Shown here: in pieces, positions 59,292 to 64,000 of the stretch
Layout: every line of letters begins with the position of its first letter
How positions within the stretch are numbered: position 1 is the first letter of the stretch
Assembly (NCBI RefSeq): GCF_000308755.1
Contig: NZ_BAGF01000041.1
Coordinates: 124,001-188,000 of the forward strand
DNA: 64,000 bases
From: Nocardia pneumoniae NBRC 100136
GTDB taxonomy: Bacteria > Actinomycetota > Actinomycetes > Mycobacteriales > Mycobacteriaceae
Reading direction: 5' to 3'
The notes under the pieces: model-generated
Told to the model about the DNA's origin: nothing
The model's database searches: none
The model's input: the letters and a program-made list of their open reading frames with translations, nothing else
Program-made: the position numbers and the translations under genes

Positions 59292-60617
59292 ATGAGTAGT
59301 GTCAGCGCCACCGCCGAAACGCCGATGTCCCATAACCGTCGACTCGGGCGTGTGCTGCGCATGGCGCCGGTCCTCGCGGTCGCGTTCTCCGCCTTCTGTC
59401 TGCTGAAGCCGGTCTGGCCATTCGACAAGATCACCGGCGGGTTCATCGACCTGCAGGTCTATCGGCTCGGCGTCGACGCCATGCGGCACGGCGCCGACAT
59501 GTACGGCCAGCTTCCGCAGACGACCATCGGCGCGGGTCTTCCGTTCATCTATCCGCCGTTCGCCGCTCTGGCGCTGGGCCCGTTCGCGATGCTGCCGTGG
59601 GACGTGGCCGCGCTGAGCTTCTTCGTCTCCTCGGTGGCCGCTCTGGCCATCACGCTGTACGTGGTGGCCCGGCGGGTGTGGCCGGAGGAGTCGCAGCGCG
59701 GGCTGGCGGTCTGGGCGACGGCCTGTGCGACACCGCTGGGACTGCTGCTCGAGCCGATTCATTCGACGCTGGACTTCGGTCAGGTCAACCTGCTGCTGAT
59801 GGCGCTGGTCGCCGCGGATTGCCTGACGCACAAGCCGCGCTGGCGCCGCGGCATGCTGATCGGGATCGCCGCCGCGATCAAGCTGACGCCCGCGGCGTTC
59901 GTGCTGTATTTCCTGGTGCGCCGGGACTACCGGGCCGCGGCGACCGCCGCCGTCACCGGTGCGGCCGCGACGGCACTGGGCTTCGCGGTCCTGCCGAAGG
60001 AATCGGTCAAGTACTGGTTCGGTGGCCTCGGCAACGTGTCCGGGCTGAGCGGGTCCGCATTCCATACCAATCAGTCGATTCAGGCGGTGTTCGCCCGGTT
60101 CGAGGTGCCCGAGCCCGCGTTCACGATGATCTGGGTGGTGCTGGGCGCCGCGCTGCTCGTGCTGGTCGTCGCCGCGATGCGCCGAGCCGCCGACCTCCCG
60201 GCGCTCGCCCTGGCCATCAACGCCGTCTTCACCCTGCTCGTCTCGCCGATCTCCTGGTCGCACCACTGGGTATGGATCGCGCCCGCGTTGTTCGCCCTGG
60301 TCGGATACGCGACTCGCCTTCCCGGCAGGCGGGCGATCGCCTGGTGGGTGACGTTCGTGGTCACCACGGCGGTCTTCGTGATCGGTCCGCACAACTGGCT
60401 GCCGGACGGCGAGCACCGCGAAACCATGTGGACGCCATGGCAGCACTTCATCGGCAACACCTACGTGTGGTTCAGCGTGGTGCTGGTCGCGCTGTTCTTG
60501 GTCGGCAGCAGGCGAGGTGCCTGGATGCTGCGGGCGGAGCAGCCGGACACCCAGGCGGCGGCGTCTTCCGAGGCGGCGACAACGGCTCTCACTCCCGAGG
60601 CGGCTGGACGCCCGTAG
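59292..60617 (+). CDS. GT87 polyprenyl-phosphate mannosyltransferase-like membrane protein
   Basis: The 441-residue protein has about ten membrane helices and the GT87 pattern: GFIDLQVYRLGVDAMRHGAD with the catalytic Asp in the first outside loop, PFIYPPFAALALGPFAMLPW, DFGQVNLLLMALVAADC, and SPISWSHHWVWIAPALFAL. This family uses polyprenyl-phosphate mannose to add alpha-1,2-mannose to lipomannan/PIM or related glycolipids in Mycobacteriales. The exact acceptor is unknown. The C-terminal ~35 residues are disordered. Confidence 0.87.
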   Translation: MSSVSATAETPMSHNRRLGRVLRMAPVLAVAFSAFCLLKPVWPFDKITGGFIDLQVYRLGVDAMRHGADMYGQLPQTTIGAGLPFIYPPFAALALGPFAMLPWDVAALSFFVSSVAALAITLYVVARRVWPEESQRGLAVWATACATPLGLLLEPIHSTLDFGQVNLLLMALVAADCLTHKPRWRRGMLIGIAAAIKLTPAAFVLYFLVRRDYRAAATAAVTGAAATALGFAVLPKESVKYWFGGLGNVSGLSGSAFHTNQSIQAVFARFEVPEPAFTMIWVVLGAALLVLVVAAMRRAADLPALALAINAVFTLLVSPISWSHHWVWIAPALFALVGYATRLPGRRAIAWWVTFVVTTAVFVIGPHNWLPDGEHRETMWTPWQHFIGNTYVWFSVVLVALFLVGSRRGAWMLRAEQPDTQAAASSEAATTALTPEAAGRP

Positions 60618-60634
60618 GACAGTCCGCCTCCGGA

Positions 60635-61081
60635 TCAGCCCATGCCAGGGGCGGAGGGCGCGACGAAGAGGAAGCTCTTCTCCTCGACCCGCTTTTTGAT
60701 GCGCCACTGGCCGTCGACGCGGACGAACGTGTCGAGGTACCACAGACCGCACAGCATCATGGTCGGCGGCCCGTCGCCGCCGGACATCAGCATCGGGTTG
60801 TGACACATTGTGCGCCCGGTTGCGGTGTCACCGTCGACGGTGATGGACGAATTGCTGATCAGGTGTTGGAAGGCGGGGAAATTCGGCAGGACCGAGGCGA
60901 GGAACTTCTTGGTGGCGGCCAGATCGCCCACCGAGCCGCCCATGGCCGAGTAGTCGATGTGCGCCTCCGGGGTGAAGACCTCGTCCAGCAGGTCCCACTG
61001 ATGGGTATCGACCGCGTGCGAATATCGCACCATCAGGTCTTCGATCTCGAGTCGATCGGAAATCTCCTGTAACGACAGCAC
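60635..61081 (-). CDS. SnoaL/NTF2-like domain protein
   Basis: The 148-residue protein is a single SnoaL_4-type cone fold (LEIEDLMVRYSHAVDTHQWD; LLDEVFTPEAHIDYSAMGG; WYLDTFVRVDGQWRIKKRVE). The family includes dehydratases, isomerases and ring hydroxylating subunits, often for steroids. The catalytic His/Asp positions are plausible (Tyr20, Asp25, His71) but the substrate is unknown. It is convergent with the GT87 gene. Confidence 0.82.
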   Translation of the reverse strand: MLSLQEISDRLEIEDLMVRYSHAVDTHQWDLLDEVFTPEAHIDYSAMGGSVGDLAATKKFLASVLPNFPAFQHLISNSSITVDGDTATGRTMCHNPMLMSGGDGPPTMMLCGLWYLDTFVRVDGQWRIKKRVEEKSFLFVAPSAPGMG

Positions 61082-61152
61082 GCCTGCCTCCTGGTCACGT
61101 CGATGTGGCTAGATGCCATCAGGATTCGACGTGCGGGGCAAGTGCCGCCTGA

Positions 61153-61344
61153 TCATGCCTTGCGCGGCAGGATGTTCAGAACCAGTGTGACCCCGGACAC
61201 GATGCTCGCGCTGGCCACCAGGGTGGAGAAGGCGGACTGCGTGAGCGCCGCGATACCGAGCGAAAAGGCAAGGCACGTGGCCAAAGCTAGCGCGCCGGTT
61301 CCCCGTTCCACACCGGCTATCCGGGTTGGTCGGTGATCCGTCAT
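61153..61344 (-). CDS. Small hydrophobic protein
   Basis: The 63-residue ORF has two predicted membrane helices (GALALATCLAFSLGIAALT; TLVASASIVSGVTLVLNIL) and a short basic tail. There is no strong ribosome site. Third-position GC is lower than in neighbouring genes. I do not recognise it; support is the membrane character only. Confidence 0.45.
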   Translation of the reverse strand: MTDHRPTRIAGVERGTGALALATCLAFSLGIAALTQSAFSTLVASASIVSGVTLVLNILPRKA

Positions 61345-61424
61345 AGCTATGTGATACCCACGGATGGCCGTTACGAAACCGTGATGCCGAGTCTATTTTC
61401 TCCGGTTTGCGTACCGCGCGTACA

Positions 61425-61436
61425 GTACGTACGTAC
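61425..61436. promoter_or_regulatory. 12-bp palindrome upstream of tam
   Basis: GTACGTACGTAC is a perfect palindrome 31 bp before the methyltransferase start. It could be an operator for a TetR- or GntR-type regulator. No regulator gene is adjacent. Confidence 0.3.
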
Positions 61437-61466
61437 GGTTTGGTAGGCGAGGTTCGGGAGCGGGCT

Positions 61467-62231
61467 ATGTGGGATCCCCAGCAGTACCTGGCGTTCGGCG
61501 ACTACCGGTCGCGTCCCTTCTTCGACCTGCTGGCCAGGATCGGCGCGACCGAGCCGCGGGCCGTGGTCGACCTCGGTTGCGGTCCAGGGCATCTCACCGG
61601 CGCACTCGTGCGGCGCTGGCCCGGCGCGAGTGTCCAGGCGCTCGACTCGTCGCCCGACATGGTCGCGGCCGCGCGCGATCGCGGCATCGAAGCGACGCTC
61701 GGCGCCGTGGAGGACTGGCAACCGGGCGGAGATACCGATGTCGTCATATGCAATGCCGTCCTGCACTGGGTGCCCGAACATCCAGCCTTGCTGGCGCAGT
61801 GGATGCGGCAACTCCCCGCGGGGGCGTGGTTGGCCATCCAGGTTCCCGGAAACTTCGACGCGCCCTCTCATCGAGCCATCCGGCAAGTGGCTGCCCGCGG
61901 CGAATGGCGCGACCGTCTCGCGCGGGCGGGCATCCTCGAGCCGGAGGCGGTGCTCGATCCGGTCGGCTACGCCGACGTGCTCGCCGCCTCCGGCGGCGCC
62001 GTCGACGCGTGGGAAACGACCTACCTGCAGCGTTTGACTGGTGACGACCCGGTGCTCGGCTGGCTCGCGGGCACCGCGCTGCGCCCGGTCCGCGACGTCC
62101 TCGACAACGCGCAGTGGCGGGAGTTCACCGCCCAGCTCGTCCCACTGCTCCGAGCCGCCTACCCCGGCCGGGTAGACGGCACCACTTGGTTGCCGTTCCG
62201 GCGAGTGTTCGCGGTTGCCCAGAAGCAGTAG
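61467..62231 (+). CDS. tam: Trans-aconitate 2-methyltransferase
   Basis: The 254-residue SAM-dependent methyltransferase opens with MWDPQQYLAFGDYRSRPFFD, which is diagnostic of Tam proteins. It has the SAM motif VVDLGCGPGHLT, QALDSSPDMVAAAR, and NAVLHWVPEHPALLAQWMRQ. It methylates trans-aconitate, an inhibitor formed from the citrate-cycle intermediate cis-aconitate. GGGAG precedes the ATG at 61467. Confidence 0.92.
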   Translation: MWDPQQYLAFGDYRSRPFFDLLARIGATEPRAVVDLGCGPGHLTGALVRRWPGASVQALDSSPDMVAAARDRGIEATLGAVEDWQPGGDTDVVICNAVLHWVPEHPALLAQWMRQLPAGAWLAIQVPGNFDAPSHRAIRQVAARGEWRDRLARAGILEPEAVLDPVGYADVLAASGGAVDAWETTYLQRLTGDDPVLGWLAGTALRPVRDVLDNAQWREFTAQLVPLLRAAYPGRVDGTTWLPFRRVFAVAQKQ

Positions 62232-62376
62232 CGCTCCCGCGCCGGTGCGGACGGCTACGGACACCCATATGTCCGGAAAACGCCGAGGCACCCGCGTGGG
62301 CAGGCGGGCGCTGCCGTCGACGATCGCGCCGAGCCTCGTGTGCGCGGCTTGCCGGACGCGCGACCGATTCGGTGGC

Positions 62377-62646
62377 TCATGCCGTCCACAGGAGTTGGTC
62401 CAAGCGGCTGCGCAGCTCGCTGGTCACCGTGGGCGGGCAGACGGACGGCAGTTCGGCGGCGACCCGGGCGGCGAGAATCCGCAGCTTGGTGTTGGTTTCC
62501 TGGGAACGTACCCGCAGCAGCGTGAACGCTTGCTCGGCGTCGAGGCCGTAGACCAGCATCACCGCGCCCTTGGCCTGCTCGATCACCGCTCGCGCGGCCG
62601 TCGGATCGAGGTCAGCGGTCGCCGCGCTGTCACCGTCGTCGCTCAC
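62377..62646 (-). CDS. Stand-alone ANTAR-domain protein
   Basis: The 89-residue protein is an ANTAR domain only: AARAVIEQAKGAVMLVYGLD, then AEQAFTLLRVRSQETNTKLR. It is very close to the ANTAR part of the PAS-ANTAR protein at 40391 and may be a paralogue that lost the sensor. A promoter-like GGTGT, 15 nt, GGGTAG (62656-62680, reverse strand) lies immediately before the GTG start at 62646 and could be SigF-type. Confidence 0.85.
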   Translation of the reverse strand: MSDDGDSAATADLDPTAARAVIEQAKGAVMLVYGLDAEQAFTLLRVRSQETNTKLRILAARVAAELPSVCPPTVTSELRSRLDQLLWTA

Positions 62647-62735
62647 ACTCGGGCACTACCCGTCCGCGGCCGTCTGACACCCGATTTCGAGCTAACTCTC
62701 GACCGGCAAGGGGACGCCCTCGTCCGATCGGAGGG

Positions 62736-62764
62736 TTGACGGATTCTCCGCGGATCGCGATACT
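62736..62764 (+). promoter_or_regulatory. Candidate promoter of the small membrane protein
   Basis: TTGACG and GATACT are 17 nt apart on the forward strand, about 60 bp before the ATG at 62824. Confidence 0.4.
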
Positions 62765-62823
62765 TCGATCGTCATAGCGATTGCGTATAACTTGTCCAGC
62801 CGCAACGCGACGGAGACAGATCA

Positions 62824-63105
62824 ATGATGATCCATACGGCAGTCGAAGCGTTCCTGATGGCTCAGGTGGAGGATCCCGTCCCGGAAGCTCCACCCAATTC
62901 GGACAAGATCCTCCAGTTGCTCCGGTACTTCACGTGGTTCGTGATTCTCTCCGGCGTCACCGGAATCATGTACGCGGGAGGGAAGTTCGCCTGGGAGAAA
63001 TGGCAGGGCGGTCCGCTGGCGTCGGCGAAAATGGTCGCCGGCGGCATGCTCGGCGGTGTCATCGCCACCAGCGCGGGGACGATCATGAACGCGCTGATCG
63101 GTTGA
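62824..63105 (+). CDS. Small two-helix membrane protein (VirB2/pilin-like size and layout)
   Basis: The 93-residue protein has a charged N-terminus ending PPNSDKILQLLR and two membrane helices (YFTWFVILSGVTGIMYAGGK; AKMVAGGMLGGVIATSAGTI) separated by a basic-aromatic loop (FAWEKWQGGPLAS). The size and Gly-rich helices recall VirB2/TrbC-like subunits. No other type IV secretion gene is nearby, so the resemblance may be only structural. GGAGACAG precedes the ATG. Function unknown. Confidence 0.6.
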   Translation: MMIHTAVEAFLMAQVEDPVPEAPPNSDKILQLLRYFTWFVILSGVTGIMYAGGKFAWEKWQGGPLASAKMVAGGMLGGVIATSAGTIMNALIG

Positions 63106-63115
63106 GTCGCTCGCT

Positions 63116-63148
63116 CTGGTGGTGGCGCCGATGTGGCTCCACCACCAG
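63116..63148. terminator. Bidirectional terminator hairpin
   Basis: CTGGTGGTGG pairs perfectly with CCACCACCAG across a 13-nt loop, between the stops of two convergent genes. Confidence 0.6.
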
Positions 63149-63165
63149 CCGGTCGGCGTTCGTGG

Positions 63166-63366
63166 TTACTCGGTGACTTCCAGTTCCACCAATTGGCCTG
63201 GTATGAAAGACTTTTCGCGCCGGTTGGTCTCCACGCCGAAAACCGCTACGACCAGATCGCCGCCGGGCTGGACCACTCCCGCTTGCGTGAGGGTGCCATA
63301 CCCGACGACCGATTCGCCGATATGGTCGGCCAGCTCTGCCGCGGGGATTCGAATTGTCTTGCTCAC
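63166..63366 (-). CDS. Small hypothetical protein
   Basis: The 66-residue ORF from the GTG at 63366 (VSKTIRIPAAELADHIGESV) has a GAGG site seven bases upstream; a GTG at 63411 would add 15 residues. It is acidic and beta-rich with no membrane segment. I do not recognise a family. Confidence 0.5.
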   Translation of the reverse strand: MSKTIRIPAAELADHIGESVVGYGTLTQAGVVQPGGDLVVAVFGVETNRREKSFIPGQLVELEVTE

Positions 63367-63540
63367 GAGGGCACCTCTATCGAGTCGAAGTGTCACGGTT
63401 GGCTGTGTCACTGTGCGCAGAACTCGATCCTAATCGGCGAAAACGTACGCAGAACCCCCCGCTCGCCCCCGATTCGACTCGCGGCGACCGGATTGCCGCA
63501 AACTCCACCGTCAGAGCGGAAATCCATGCGCCATTACGAT

Positions 63541-63999
63541 TTACATTCGGTGCATTGATCCGTTCGTGACGGCCGACGGGCGTGCGCAGTCCGCTCCGGT
63601 CGCCAGCGCGAGCGCGTCGGCGACCTTGGCTCGGAAGTGCGGGCAGCCGCGGAAATCCTCCGCGTCGCAATCCAGAGCATGCGAGATGGTCTCGAGTGCC
63701 GCTGTGGCCTGGGCGATGTGCACCGCGAGCTGGTCGCGGTGCGCGCGCAGCAGAGCGCGACGAGCGTCGCGGTTCGAGGCTTCGGCGAACAGCGTGGCAA
63801 GCTCGTCCAGCGACAACCCGACCTGCTTGCCGAGCAGGATCATCGTCACCGTCTCCGCGTCGTCGTCGCGATATCGGCGGCGGCCCGCGCCGTCTCGTCG
63901 CGGAGCGAGCAATCCGGCGTCTTCCCAATGCCGCAGCACATGGGTGGCCAGTCCGAAACGTGCCGCGAGTTCACCGATCGACATATCGCCGCCCGTCAT
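63541..63999 (-). CDS. MerR-family regulator
   Basis: The 152-residue protein has a MerR winged helix (SIGELAARFGLATHVLRHWE; GRRRYRDDDAETVTMI) and a coiled coil (ALLRAHRDQLAVHIAQATAA). The C-terminal part has three cysteines (CDAEDFRGCPHF, GADCARP) that could bind a metal or respond to redox state. ATG at 63999 or 63984 are the possible starts. Any regulated gene lies beyond the right edge. Confidence 0.87.
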   Translation of the reverse strand: MTGGDMSIGELAARFGLATHVLRHWEDAGLLAPRRDGAGRRRYRDDDAETVTMILLGKQVGLSLDELATLFAEASNRDARRALLRAHRDQLAVHIAQATAALETISHALDCDAEDFRGCPHFRAKVADALALATGADCARPSAVTNGSMHRM

Positions 64000-64000
64000 A

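Overview
This is a 64 kb chromosomal stretch from a very GC-rich actinobacterium. Codon third positions are almost all G or C and GTG starts are common. The gene content fits a Mycobacteriales genome of the Nocardia/Rhodococcus type: UsfX/RsbW-SigF with a UsfY-like protein, an EthA-type Baeyer-Villiger monooxygenase, UdgX, a GT87 mannosyltransferase, a single-chain acyl-CoA carboxylase, ANTAR proteins and ectABCD. The genus is an inference. I see no rRNA or tRNA gene, CRISPR array, insertion sequence or prophage.

Left part (0-32 kb): metabolic and regulatory genes. In order: an XRE/MmyB regulator cut by the window edge; a cytoplasmic beta-propeller protein; an acyl-CoA dehydrogenase/SDR pair divergent from a TetR gene; a HAD phosphatase; a tandem-Lrp regulator divergent from a glyoxalase-fold protein; and a sulfane-sulfur module (persulfide-dioxygenase/rhodanese plus MFS, divergent from an ArsR-rhodanese fusion with palindromes between them). 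A decayed merR / membrane protein / ynfA remnant follows. Then come a membrane protein, SigJ-type ECF41 sigma factor and NDH-2-like flavoprotein group; an amino acid permease; ssuD; ethA; a TetR gene divergent from a one-polypeptide acyl-CoA carboxylase across a perfect 24-bp palindrome; and a HAD/HTH pair in which the HTH gene is frameshifted. The part ends with a pentapeptide-like protein, an AraC regulator, a PP2C phosphatase whose start lies in a direct repeat, an SDR and a P-loop kinase.

Middle part (31-45.6 kb): a general-stress island. It holds sigF and its anti-sigma gene, a STAS protein, a PAS-ANTAR protein, a UsfY-like protein, a CBS-pair (Hrp1-like) protein, an NTase/BON/metallophosphoesterase operon, ChaB/DUF6328, two glycosyltransferases, a Rieske-flavoprotein, a Pro-rich repeat protein, a small soluble protein and a two-component system. 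I read SigF-type promoters (GTTT-like -35, 14-16 nt, GGGTA/GGGCAT -10) in front of most of these units, including one back-to-back pair.

Right part (45.6-64 kb): the ectABCD ectoine/hydroxyectoine operon with a terminator hairpin; an Erm-type 23S rRNA methylase preceded by a candidate leader peptide containing Arg-Leu-Arg and two hairpins; a Pro/Ala-rich Sel1 protein; a membrane Ser/Thr kinase with an unusual DFN motif; an APC transporter; a CoA-disulfide-reductase-like flavoprotein; udgX; a GT87 mannosyltransferase; a SnoaL-like protein; trans-aconitate methyltransferase; an ANTAR protein; a small two-helix membrane protein; and a MerR regulator near the right edge.
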